Below are positions 1 to 8,493 of a stretch of 41,235 nt of DNA, piece by piece. Numbering within the stretch: position 1 is the stretch's first letter; each line of letters begins with the position of its first letter. Source of the stretch: an uncultured Desulfobulbaceae bacterium (lineage in GTDB: Bacteria > Desulfobacterota > Desulfobulbia > Desulfobulbales > BM004); contig CAMYKS010000010.1 in NCBI GenBank assembly GCA_947259115.1, forward strand, positions 1-41,235, given 5' to 3'. The position numbers and the translations under genes are program-made. Under the pieces are notes generated by a model, which made no database searches, was not told where the DNA came from, and was given only the letters and a program-made list of their open reading frames with translations.

Positions 1-1983
1 ATACTGGGTATGGTCATCGTTATTATCCTGGTCATGACAGCCTACGCAACTGGTACCCGCGCCGCGTACCCAACCTTCTTCTTTATGGTCGCCGTGCACG
101 GAGCCTGCTGCGGCAATGGAGGTGATCTTGTCGCGGTGGCAGGCGGAACAGTTGGTCGGATTGCCGTTGGCACCGATTACGGTCTGGATCGTGGCACCGA
201 TGGAGTTGGCACCGCTGGCCGAGGTATCGCGGGTGGCGTTATGACAGGTGTTGCAGTCGCTGTTATGTTCTACGTAGATGTCGTCCCAACCGGTGAGGCC
301 GCCGCCGTTGGTGTTATGGCAGGCGGAACATAGCTGGGCTGAATTCTGGGAGGTGTCGCCCGCTCCCTGGGCTACGGTGGAGTCTGTGCGTACGGAGCCG
401 CCGACCTCGTGATAGGTCGCGTTGCTGTGGTCATGGCTGGAGAAATCTGAAGCGCGTGTTGCGTGGCACTCGCCACAGTTGCTGGTGGTGCCGACTGTGT
501 GGCTGCTGGCATCGCCAACGGAAACAACACCGCTGTAACTCGGCCCGGTATTGCCTGTATGCAGCTGGCCGTCGTTGCCGGTATTTGTATGGCAGTTGAA
601 GCAGTTGTCGTTATGCACATCCGGAGTTGCGTCCAGGTTGACGATATCGTCGGTATGGCAGTAGTTGCAGTTGGTCACGATGCTGGTGCCCGTTTTGCCG
701 ACAAGACCGCTATGGTCTTTTACATCATGGGCGCCTTCAAAATCCGTGTTGTAGTTAAATCCGCCGCTGGTGCCGTGACAGTCGGAGCACGAGTTATCAC
801 CGTCGCGTCCCACTGCAGAGCCGTTAGCGCCACCGGTCATGGCCGGCGGGCTGTCAAAATTGATGTGGCAGTTGTTACACGTGGAGTCATGCACGTCGGT
901 TACATAATCCCGGTCTACCTTGTAGGTGCCGGAAGAAGCGTGGCAGGATATGCAGGTCTCGTTGCTTTGGGCCACGCCGCCGTTTGAGTAATCTGTGACG
1001 TACGGAGAGGATACATCATAATGGTCTTCATAGGTCGGCTTGAAACCGCCGCTGGCATGGGAATGGCAGTTCATGCAGTTCGTGCCGCCGTAGTGGTTAT
1101 CACGGGCTGCGTCCGGCGTGTTGCGCCAGTGATTGGTCTGGGTGTGACAGACCTGGCAGAGGCCGGTAACCGTTGAATCGGTGCCGCCGGCGCCAAGGCC
1201 GTCGTTATGGGCAAAAGATTTTGTGCCGGTATGGTCTAGAAAAACCGTGTTAAAGCCGCTGGCCGTGGCATAAGGTAAATTTTTCTTAATGACCTGGCCC
1301 AGGACGATGGCAAAGCCGGCAGTGGAAACCGAGCTGACGTTTCCCTTTACCGTTATTGTGTTGGCTGCGGTATCTACGGATTCTATGATACGGGCGTTAT
1401 AGGGGCTGTTGGTGTTGGGCATGAACATTGCCCCGCGGCCGCTTGAGGTTTTATTGGCCAGGCTGACAAGACTGTCTTCCGGGTCAGCCTCTTCCCACTC
1501 ACCGCCGGGTTTGGGGCTCAGGCTTGCGGGATTATAGGTGATAATGGTACGGGTGGGACTTGAGAGGGTGCCTGTTTTTGAACCAAGACCGGTGAGGAGC
1601 CGGTACTCAGAGCCGTAATACTTCCTGCCGTCCCAGAGCTGGTCCTGGGCATGGGGATGGTGGCAGTCAAGGCAGCCTGTTTTAAAGGTGAAACGACCGC
1701 CTACGGCATCACTGTCATGATTGGCAATGGCCGGGGCACCGGTGCCATGGTAGGAGCCGCTTGTATCATCATGACAACGGAGGCACATGGTATTGTAGGC
1801 ATCTGTCAACTCTTCAGGAGTAGAGAAGTCAGCCGGGTCAGTGCTGAACAATACCTCACCGTGACAATCGCCGCACGCTACCGCACTGTCATCATTATGC
1901 GGCGTATCGTTTGCAAATGCAAGCGATGTCTCCAACAAGAAAAAAACTGTCCCTGTGAGCAGTAAATAGGTCAATTTCTTCAT
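1..1983 (-). CDS. Large multiheme c-type cytochrome, C-terminus beyond left edge
   Basis: This frame is open from an ATG at 1983 to the left edge (661 residues, no stop), so the C-terminus lies outside the window. The first ~24 residues (MKKLTYLLLTGTVFFLLETS, then LAFA) are a Sec signal peptide. I count 15 CxxCH heme c motifs, with first cysteines near residues 37, 67, 104, 276, 303, 344, 369, 399, 439, 461, 503, 552, 577, 612 and 646. Residues ~109-275 have no heme motif and look like an inserted non-heme domain. An AGGGG Shine-Dalgarno lies 8 bases before the ATG. It is the last visible gene of a minus-strand set, 147 bp after the NHL gene. It should be exported and carry a heme chain in the periplasm or outside the cell. 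Its substrate or partner cannot be told. That it is a multiheme cytochrome is certain; the subfamily is unassigned. Confidence 0.93.
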   Translation of the reverse strand, partial: MKKLTYLLLTGTVFFLLETSLAFANDTPHNDDSAVACGDCHGEVLFSTDPADFSTPEELTDAYNTMCLRCHDDTSGSYHGTGAPAIANHDSDAVGGRFTFKTGCLDCHHPHAQDQLWDGRKYYGSEYRLLTGLGSKTGTLSSPTRTIITYNPASLSPKPGGEWEEADPEDSLVSLANKTSSGRGAMFMPNTNSPYNARIIESVDTAANTITVKGNVSSVSTAGFAIVLGQVIKKNLPYATASGFNTVFLDHTGTKSFAHNDGLGAGGTDSTVTGLCQVCHTQTNHWRNTPDAARDNHYGGTNCMNCHSHASGGFKPTYEDHYDVSSPYVTDYSNGGVAQSNETCISCHASSGTYKVDRDYVTDVHDSTCNNCHINFDSPPAMTGGANGSAVGRDGDNSCSDCHGTSGGFNYNTDFEGAHDVKDHSGLVGKTGTSIVTNCNYCHTDDIVNLDATPDVHNDNCFNCHTNTGNDGQLHTGNTGPSYSGVVSVGDASSHTVGTTSNCGECHATRASDFSSHDHSNATYHEVGGSVRTDSTVAQGAGDTSQNSAQLCSACHNTNGGGLTGWDDIYVEHNSDCNTCHNATRDTSASGANSIGATIQTVIGANGNPTNCSACHRDKITSIAAAGSVHGDHKEEGWVRGAGTSCVGCHDQDNNDDHTQY

Positions 1984-2130
1984 GGCATGTCCCCTCATTT
2001 CCCCAATAGTCAAAAAATCCATTAAATGTCCCATATTGTTGGCTATAATCCCGAAAAACTTACAATCGTTATGCGCCAGCGCTGCACCCTCCGGCGCTGC
2101 CGCTTGCTGTTATCTGATTTCATACCTCTG

Positions 2131-4713
2131 TCATGGATTGACGATAATGCCGTTTATCACTCCGTCCGTGTCGCCTAAACCTCCATCCTGAAAGGTCAGG
2201 TGCATTGATTTCCTGTTCGCACTGAATACAGCGCCAGCATAGGCATGCCAGCCGTTTTCATAATCATAGACATACCACTGGGCATCCTTTGGAACAGGAC
2301 CGCTGAAAATAATGTTCAGCTCGGCAACTGCGCCCGGCTCAACCTCCAGCTTGAAACTCAGCAAACCAAGGGGGAAGCCGGCCGGTTTGTTTACCGTATC
2401 CGGTATGGAGTTGGGATCGAGTTCCTGGATCACCTTTGTAACAACACCGGAACTCACGCGGATGGCCTTGATTCTGACTTTTGCGTCCCCGATGGGAGCC
2501 TTGATGGTGATTTCCTCTGAACCGGCATCCTCCGGCTGATCCTCGGGCTCAACATAGAGAATACCTGCTACACCCTGCTCATCATAATCTGCAGCACTGG
2601 TGAATGACCAGGCTGCGGACCAGGCAGATTCCCTGCCATTGCCGGCCACATGTTTTACACGCCAGAAATACCTTGTTTCCGGTTCAAGAACCAGGGCCGG
2701 AACATGGTACGTTACCAGGTTATCAAGGGTTGTGCCCACATGCATTACCAATGAACTGAAGTCGGAAAACTCACTGATCTGCCATTCGCTGCGCAGATGC
2801 ACGCCGCACTCGGCAGGATAGATCATATCATTGGTTTGCAGAAGGGCCGTCCTGGCAATGTCGGAAGCATTATCAAAGGGCAGAGCCAGCTGGGCGGTTT
2901 GCGGGACTATGGCACAGTCGGGACCTATTGCAAATTTGACGGGAGCACTCCAATCACTGGCATTGCCGGCTGCATCAATTGACTGCACGCGCCAGAACCA
3001 TGTGCCTGCATCGAAACCCTCAAGTGCCATGGTCAGACCATTGTAGTCCAAACCGGAGATGGTCTCAGCACCGACAAAATTACCATTGCTTGCATACTGG
3101 AATGTGTAGGAAACCGCATCAGCCACCGTCTGCCAGTTGAATTCGCCGCCTGCTCCTCCGCCATCTATTACTTCCGGCGTTAGCGGTTGTTCAGTATCAA
3201 GGATAATGTTGCTGCTGGCTGTTGTCCTGTTGCCGCCTTCATCCATGAATTCTACATTCACGGTCTTGGTGCCGTCGCCGCCGCTTAGGGTCCATTGGCC
3301 TGTGGAGGCATAGGCATAGTAAGTGGAGTCATAGGGATCGCTGTCATTGGCAAAGCGCATTTCCACTGCTTCAGCTGCATCAAGTGACAGGTCGACAACC
3401 TGGTTATTGGTGTAAAGGTCCCCGTCGTTAATTACAACGGAACCGGAGATCGCGTTAGTAACCGTGACAATTGTTGTGGCTGGTGCACTTTCCTTGTTGC
3501 TGCCATCGGTAACTACAAGCTCAAAGAGCATCTGGGTGCCTTCGCTTCCGACACTGGGCGCTGTGAGTGCCAGCTGGGCGGAATCAGTGCTAAAGGGATT
3601 TGCCGGCAGGACATTGATGCCGCTTATCTGTGTCCACCGGTAAGCATTAATGCCCTCAGCATCTGCCGAAGCGGATCCATCCAGGACAAAGTCAGCGCCT
3701 TCATTTATCGTCTGGTCCGCACCTGCATCTGCCACCGGTGCGTCATTGGACCAGGTATTTGCGCCTGCGATATAATCAACACCGAGTACCTTGAGCGTTC
3801 CCTCGTAAGAAGAGGTTACAATCAGTCGGCCGTCAGCTGAAACCGCTGCACCCAGAGGAGTCTTAACCGTCTCGCCGATGGAGCCGAGAAACTGGCCGTT
3901 GGTGTCGTATTTATATAAGGTATTGAGGTAGGAATCATTGACATAGAGGTTATTGTGGGGATCAACTGCGATACCTTTAAGGCTGATGTACTGGCCGCTG
4001 GCAGTATCGGTGCCGTATGATGGGAAGCTCCTTGCTTCATCAATAATAAAGGTTCTGCTCTCAAGATTAAAGATCTGCATGCGGCTGATGCGCAGTTCAC
4101 TGCCGCCGCCTGAACCGCCCGTGGTGCCGGTATTCTGGACCGGCTGGTCAATAATAAACAGTTCGCTGCCAACTGCCACTGCATCCTGGGGCATGCTCAA
4201 GCCGGAGATAGTATATGAATGGTTGCCGCTGGGATCAAACACCTCAATGGAGTCGGCAAACTGGTCAACGACATAAACAATGCCGCCACCATCAACGGCA
4301 ATATTCCGGGGCAGTTTAAATACAGCTGTTACACCGTCTCTCTTCAAGTCACCAGCAGCTTCACCTGAGCCGGTCAGGAGCTTTACCGACTTGCTCTTGT
4401 TGTCAGCCACAATAACCGTGGCGCCGGACACGGCAACCGCGGTGGGATTCTCAATGGAAGAGAACGAACCGCTCAAGAGGTAGTCTTCATTATAAATAAG
4501 AACCTTTTTGGCCAGACCGTCCACAACATACATTGTTCCGGAACCTGATACAGCAACATCGGTGGGGTATGTCAGACCCTTTTTGATGGTTGCCAGGGGG
4601 GTATAGTCAACAGCTGCAGCAGATAACGGCAGCAAGGCCAAAATCATCAGGCCGCACAACCCTGCAACCACTTTAATAAGCCCCTTTCTTTGTTGTTTGG
4701 CTGTTATCATCAT
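2131..4713 (-). CDS. Secreted NHL beta-propeller / PKD / Fn3 protein with choice-of-anchor U-like C-terminus
   Basis: 860 residues. Signal peptide ~1-34 (hydrophobic core then LLPLSAAA). Residues ~36-320 hold about six NHL-type blades (repeated patterns such as NIAVDGGGIVYVVD and GIAVDPHNNLYVND). A PKD-like domain follows (~325-420, starting APVADAGADQTINEG), then an Ig-like stretch and two fibronectin-III-like domains (~515-720, with WFWRVQSIDAAGN and YFWRVKH). The last ~110 residues end in DGGLGDTDGVINGIIVNP, which I recognise as the choice-of-anchor U type; no membrane helix or sorting tail follows it. A good SD (AAGGGGG, 7-base spacing) supports the ATG at 4713. It lies between an OmcS-like gene and a large multiheme gene on the same strand, suggesting a scaffold or partner for extracellular cytochromes. 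No catalytic motif is visible. Domain calls are firm; the role is inferred. Confidence 0.88.
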   Translation of the reverse strand: MMITAKQQRKGLIKVVAGLCGLMILALLPLSAAAVDYTPLATIKKGLTYPTDVAVSGSGTMYVVDGLAKKVLIYNEDYLLSGSFSSIENPTAVAVSGATVIVADNKSKSVKLLTGSGEAAGDLKRDGVTAVFKLPRNIAVDGGGIVYVVDQFADSIEVFDPSGNHSYTISGLSMPQDAVAVGSELFIIDQPVQNTGTTGGSGGGSELRISRMQIFNLESRTFIIDEARSFPSYGTDTASGQYISLKGIAVDPHNNLYVNDSYLNTLYKYDTNGQFLGSIGETVKTPLGAAVSADGRLIVTSSYEGTLKVLGVDYIAGANTWSNDAPVADAGADQTINEGADFVLDGSASADAEGINAYRWTQISGINVLPANPFSTDSAQLALTAPSVGSEGTQMLFELVVTDGSNKESAPATTIVTVTNAISGSVVINDGDLYTNNQVVDLSLDAAEAVEMRFANDSDPYDSTYYAYASTGQWTLSGGDGTKTVNVEFMDEGGNRTTASSNIILDTEQPLTPEVIDGGGAGGEFNWQTVADAVSYTFQYASNGNFVGAETISGLDYNGLTMALEGFDAGTWFWRVQSIDAAGNASDWSAPVKFAIGPDCAIVPQTAQLALPFDNASDIARTALLQTNDMIYPAECGVHLRSEWQISEFSDFSSLVMHVGTTLDNLVTYHVPALVLEPETRYFWRVKHVAGNGRESAWSAAWSFTSAADYDEQGVAGILYVEPEDQPEDAGSEEITIKAPIGDAKVRIKAIRVSSGVVTKVIQELDPNSIPDTVNKPAGFPLGLLSFKLEVEPGAVAELNIIFSGPVPKDAQWYVYDYENGWHAYAGAVFSANRKSMHLTFQDGGLGDTDGVINGIIVNP

Positions 4714-5335
4714 GACAGAACCCCCTTGCTCTAATATGTCATTTACCTATTAAAAAAATCAGTCATATCTTGCAGTTAATGTTCCTAAGACCATCATTTC
4801 TTATCTTCTGCTGCTGCATTATTTCCTCACTTCCGGCCTTTGTCGGAGTCATCTCAAAAATAGCGCTCCAGCAAAATTATGCAAAATGCATTCCAGCTTT
4901 CCTTTATAATTTATTTTTTTTGCAAGATGTCTTTCCCATGGCTGGCTAAAAAACGAGAAACGGTTTTTCACCTGAAATACATACTTTGCAGGTCTATAAT
5001 TTCCCCGGCAAACACATGCTTTGCGGATATCAAAAAAAATGTTATAAAAATAGGGGATTACGACATAAAGCAGATATCAATTGCCAATCAGGGTGTGACA
5101 AAATTTGTCGAATCGCTACAGCAAATTGTCCACCGGTTGCAACTCCCCAAATCAGTAAACAGCCAACAAGGAAATCCAAACCAATAAAAAACCCGGATTC
5201 CACCTGAAAGGCGGAATCCGGGTTCAAAAATTTCCTACAATATGAGGCAGTTGACTATGGCTGAGTAGTTACGTCAATCATAAAATTTCCCAGGTAGAAG
5301 GCAGATGCATGGATAGAGTTTACAGCCACATGCGT
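4714..5335. other. Intergenic region, no gene seen
   Basis: 622 bases between the NHL gene and the OmcS-like gene. It holds the terminator at 5190-5224 and an AT-rich stretch that probably contains the promoter of the NHL gene. A GACAAA-A-TTTGTC palindrome sits at about 5097-5109. Short open frames here lack family features or a convincing ribosome site. Confidence 0.6.
5190..5224 (-). terminator. Rho-independent terminator of the OmcS-like gene
   Basis: Perfect 12-base arms AACCCGGATTCC / GGAATCCGGGTT flank an 11-base loop. On the minus strand the stem is followed by TTTTTATTGG. It lies 111 bp past the stop codon of the OmcS-like gene, so that gene is probably transcribed apart from the NHL gene downstream. 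Confidence 0.8.
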
Positions 5336-6541
5336 TTATTTATCGGTATGACATGCGAAGCAGAGTTTGTTCGACCCTGAAGAACCTCCAGTGGTCATGG
5401 CGGAATAGGAATACCTGAGCATATCCGGCTGCCTGCTTGCATGGGCCTTGTGGCAGGAGAGGCAGAAGACGATGGAATTTGAGCCTATCTGGGTATCATT
5501 GCTCGCCGGGTCAGGTAACGTTGTCCTGGCCACACGGGCGGTCAATTCGTAGGTAACATAATTGCTGTAAGGCGCTGAGCTTGGAATCATGAAGTCAGAG
5601 GGATGCCGGATCCAGGGACTGGCGTTGGTGGGGCTGATACCCCTGCCGTCGCTTAAGCCTGTCATATGAAAGATACCGTGACAGGAGGCGCAGAACTCGC
5701 TCATTGTCTCAACGCTTGACTGGCTTGTCTGGCCCGTCCGGGCTCCAATGTCGGCCCCGAAATACTCGTTGTGGTCATCGGACGCCGCTGAGTACTCCCA
5801 GTCATCATCCTCGCCGCCTTTTACGCCGCTCAAAAAGCGAAAACTGGTTCCGGGAGATCCTCCCTGGGTCGTATCATCTATTGAACCGAACTGCAGCATG
5901 GAGTCATCCGAGTGATGCGATCCGATCATTGCAACGGTCTGGCTTTCTTCATTGCGGTTGCCGTGACAGCCGTAGGTACCGGCACAAAGGGGCTGTTGGG
6001 GACTCAAGCTCCCCCCGTAAGGCCAGGAATCATACTTGCTCGTGGAAGGGTCCATCTGGCTGTCATAGCCCGGCGGCAGTAGTGAATCCACATCAGCATC
6101 AATGCCCACAGGCTGAAAACCATGGACATTATGCCCGTAGGTCCAGTCGTTATTAACAATATGAATAAAGTTGCCTGCGGCCAGCTCTTTCGTCTCGGTG
6201 GTGTCGGCATAATACACCTGGGGAACGTCATAGCCGCCCAACGAGGCTATGCCGTCACCAGCTGAAGCATTAATGGCATGACACCCGATACAGGAATAGG
6301 TCAGCAGGTTTTCACGGGGCTCGGAATGGCAGCCCTGGCAGTCGGTATCTGTTGCGATGTTGCCCTGGATCTGCGAATCCACAATCATGGAAGCGCCATC
6401 CTGGCTATTGTGCATGGTATGACAGAAATAGCACTGCCCTTTTACCTTTGCTTCCGCCTGCTCTGAAAAAAGAAATACAGCACATAAAGCGGCGGCAACA
6501 AACACACTCCCAAAAATCAGTTTCCTTCTGCTTAAACCCAT
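5336..6541 (-). CDS. OmcS-type multiheme cytochrome c (seven sites, one C-x5-CH)
   Basis: 401 residues. Signal peptide 1-31 (ends AEA). Canonical CxxCH motifs start at residues 37, 68, 84, 284, 360 and 394; a seventh site is CAGTYGCH at 186-193, with five residues between the cysteines. Landmarks match what I recall of Geobacter OmcS/OmcE: CHTMHNS at the first heme, GHNVHG, a RHP motif (~312-314), CLSCHKAHAS near the C-terminus, and a final CxxCH within eight residues of the end. OmcS-type proteins are secreted and polymerise into heme filaments for extracellular electron transfer; filament formation here is inference. It is a clear paralog of the protein at 36185-37228 (shared RFLS, ASDDHN, ASPW.RHP, NY.TYE). 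A G-rich SD precedes the ATG and a terminator follows the gene. Confidence 0.9.
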   Translation of the reverse strand: MGLSRRKLIFGSVFVAAALCAVFLFSEQAEAKVKGQCYFCHTMHNSQDGASMIVDSQIQGNIATDTDCQGCHSEPRENLLTYSCIGCHAINASAGDGIASLGGYDVPQVYYADTTETKELAAGNFIHIVNNDWTYGHNVHGFQPVGIDADVDSLLPPGYDSQMDPSTSKYDSWPYGGSLSPQQPLCAGTYGCHGNRNEESQTVAMIGSHHSDDSMLQFGSIDDTTQGGSPGTSFRFLSGVKGGEDDDWEYSAASDDHNEYFGADIGARTGQTSQSSVETMSEFCASCHGIFHMTGLSDGRGISPTNASPWIRHPSDFMIPSSAPYSNYVTYELTARVARTTLPDPASNDTQIGSNSIVFCLSCHKAHASRQPDMLRYSYSAMTTGGSSGSNKLCFACHTDK

Positions 6542-6982
6542 ATTTTCAAACTTCCCCCGCCCCCTTCCCGTGGGGCTTTGTACGCCAATTCAGCCATGGA
6601 TAGACCACCGCCCTTATACAAAATTTCAAGATAATATCATATCAACCCTAACAAATTCAACTTTATAAATTATAAAAAGCATAAAAAGCTCAACACTTTA
6701 ATGCAATAATTGTGCCCCAGTATGCAAATTGACTATTTTATACCATTGATTTAAAAATAACAGCTTGAGAGCAGATAAATAATAAAAGAGTAGCAGCAAG
6801 TGCCAACCGAGAGTGACGCTTTTTGTCAATTGTGACATTTTTTGTCACCTGCGGTCTTTTTGGAAGCCGGGTATTCATAGACCGCTGTTCCTGAATAACT
6901 GAGGTTGTTGCTTTCTGTCCTTTCAAATAGGCATCTTAACCGGCAAACGGATCGGGTTTTGTTCGGTAATGCAAAAGCTGCC
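6542..6982. other. AT-rich intergenic region with palindromes
   Basis: 441 bases upstream of the OmcS-like gene. A very AT-rich stretch (6620-6720) fits a promoter region. Two adjacent GTGAC-type inverted repeats lie at about 6811-6848. One possible 46-residue membrane peptide is listed separately. I see nothing else. Confidence 0.5.
6738..6878 (-). CDS. Possible 46-aa single-helix membrane peptide
   Basis: A short frame from an ATG at 6878, with AGGAA about nine bases upstream. It encodes a basic N-terminus (MNTRLPKRPQ...DKKRHSR) followed by one hydrophobic helix (LALAATLLLFICSQAVIF), a plausible N-in membrane peptide. It lies 104 bases past the stop of the lipoprotein gene on the same strand. 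No family is recognised, and the frame overlaps a pair of palindromes that could equally be regulatory, so it may not be a gene. Confidence 0.25.
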   Translation of the reverse strand: MNTRLPKRPQVTKNVTIDKKRHSRLALAATLLLFICSQAVIFKSMV

Positions 6983-7408
6983 TTATTTTTTTTTGAGCTC
7001 ACTTTCGATAATAGGCTGCATGCGTGAATCGGGGTATTTTTGTAGAAATTCCTGATACAGGCGCTCAGCCTCGGCATCCCCTGCCGCCGTATTCTCCTTT
7101 CTGGCTTCCATGACAAGACGCAAATAGCTTTCCTGGGCCAGGCCGATATCAGGATACTTTTCAATTATTTCACGGTAGAGGGATTTAATTTCAGGGAGGT
7201 TTTTATCACGTTCAGGACTGTCGCTGAGCAGCAGAATTTTCGTAAAGATACCGAAAGCCTCCTTTTTCTGCTCCTCAATACTCATCTGCGTCAGGGGCGC
7301 ACGTCTTTCAATGCTTTTCTGCTCGACCTCAGCTGTTTTTTGGGCACAGCCGCACATTAATCCCCCAAAAACTATAATACTCACCAGCAAGACTATCCTT
7401 TTGTTCAT
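6983..7408 (-). CDS. Small TPR-like outer-membrane lipoprotein
   Basis: 141 residues from the ATG at 7408, chosen because AGGAG lies eight bases upstream; a GTG three codons earlier is unlikely. MNKRIVLLVSIIVFGGLMCGC is a lipoprotein signal with the modified cysteine in MCGC. The rest is helical and charged. Two YPD motifs (IIEKYPDIGLAQESYLRL and LYQEFLQKYPDSRMQPII) are typical of TPR units in BamD/YbgF-like lipoproteins, but the protein is much shorter than BamD. It stands alone, upstream of the OmcS-like gene on the same strand. The lipoprotein call is firm; TPR-like is moderate; function is unknown. Confidence 0.8.
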   Translation of the reverse strand: MNKRIVLLVSIIVFGGLMCGCAQKTAEVEQKSIERRAPLTQMSIEEQKKEAFGIFTKILLLSDSPERDKNLPEIKSLYREIIEKYPDIGLAQESYLRLVMEARKENTAAGDAEAERLYQEFLQKYPDSRMQPIIESELKKK

Positions 7409-7846
7409 ATCGTCCACTCCTGATAAACAGTTTCAATATCTGGTTGCCGCAGCCCCTTCATTGCTGGCATTGCAGGCATTGCAGGCAAGAGTATTAAGTG
7501 CTGCGCCAAATTGCAAGTTGATTGTCAATCCGAACGACCAGCACACCCGGGCTTTTCAATAATCATCCATGGCATTTTTAACTATATACCAGTATTTTTA
7601 ATCCCGGCCCCGGAAAAATTCTTTTATTTCCTGTGGATTTCCTATAAACATCCATAAAAAAACAAAGCGGGCCTGACTCCTTGAAATTATGGAAATCCCG
7701 GTCCCAAAATGCATCCAGGATTAATTATCAGTATATTGCAGCTATTTAAAAGAACGGAGTCACCATCAGTCCAAGGAATACTTCACATGTACGGCCAAGC
7801 AGGCATTAATATTGCATGAACAACACGTCGATACTACTTTAACAAA
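7409..7846. other. Divergent intergenic region
   Basis: 438 bases between a minus-strand lipoprotein gene and a plus-strand gene, so it should hold both promoters. Near 7461-7491 there is a short run of TTGCAGGCA-like copies. No RNA gene or strong hairpin was seen. Confidence 0.45.
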
Positions 7847-8431
7847 ATGGATATAATGCAGCATACAGGAATTAACTTTGAGGCTGGAAGCCGAATTATC
7901 TTCCCGAGCCGGCACCTTCATGCTTTGTATGAACACTGCAGAAGGAAACTCGCAGAAAAATATCTTGCCGATGAGAGCAGGGAACGGAAAGCATTCGGCC
8001 TTATCGCAGGCTTCAAGACAGATCTGGACCTGACTGTATCCCAATGTCTGCCGCTCTTGAAAAATGCCAGGCAGATGGCACCGTACAAGAAATTCATGGA
8101 CCAGGTGATGGCCCGGCATGCCGTTCCCTCTGAAACTCCTCTCTCAAAAAGAGGCTGGGTGGCTGCCCCGGAGGAGTTGCTGAAAATAATCAGGGGAATT
8201 CAACAGGCAGATCTTCTGCTGCTTGGCTCCTATCATATGCACCGGGTTGCCTGGCCCGATGATCCGCTAAGAGACACGCCGACAATCCTAGACACAGTCC
8301 TCGGCGCCCAAAGCAGAATGCTGACCTTCATTATATCTATGGTAAAAAGCGAAGAGCCCTTCATTCGAGCATTTTACGAAGGAAAACCGGACAGGGAAAT
8401 ACCTATTATTGTAAGTGACTTTGCAAAATAG
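7847..8431 (+). CDS. JAB/JAMM (MPN) domain-like protein
   Basis: 194 residues, no signal peptide, so cytoplasmic. Residues ~46-55 (ERKAFGLIAG) resemble the N-terminal E...GLL.G strand of JAB domains. The segment GSYHMHRVAWPDDP (~127-140) supplies an HxH pair (H130, H132), and T146-x2-D149 could complete the zinc site. In the classical JAMM motif (HxHP-x7-S-x2-D) the spacing is shorter and Ser replaces Thr, so this is a divergent version. The tail (FIISMV, EPFIRAFYEGK) also fits the fold. JAMM proteins are zinc isopeptidases or peptidases that act on ubiquitin-like tails or sulfur-carrier fusions. No ubiquitin-like, ThiS or ThiF gene is nearby, so the substrate is unknown. Two in-frame ATGs (7847, 7856) exist and neither has a clear SD. 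Confidence 0.6.
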   Translation: MDIMQHTGINFEAGSRIIFPSRHLHALYEHCRRKLAEKYLADESRERKAFGLIAGFKTDLDLTVSQCLPLLKNARQMAPYKKFMDQVMARHAVPSETPLSKRGWVAAPEELLKIIRGIQQADLLLLGSYHMHRVAWPDDPLRDTPTILDTVLGAQSRMLTFIISMVKSEEPFIRAFYEGKPDREIPIIVSDFAK

Positions 8432-8493
8432 CTTTTCTGCTTGTATTCTATCCAGGTGCTGCGCAACGTTTCAGAAACCTGTGCCATATATTT

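Noticed and set aside
463..987. 174-residue open frame on the plus strand, and a similar one at 10-333
   Set aside because: Antisense to the 15-heme cytochrome. Its composition (Val/Ala/Gly with repeated VAVG-type words) is what reversed CxxCH-rich DNA produces, and it has no SD.
4879..5187. 102-residue plus-strand frame in the 622-base spacer
   Set aside because: No SD, no family features, and it runs up to the terminator of the opposite strand.
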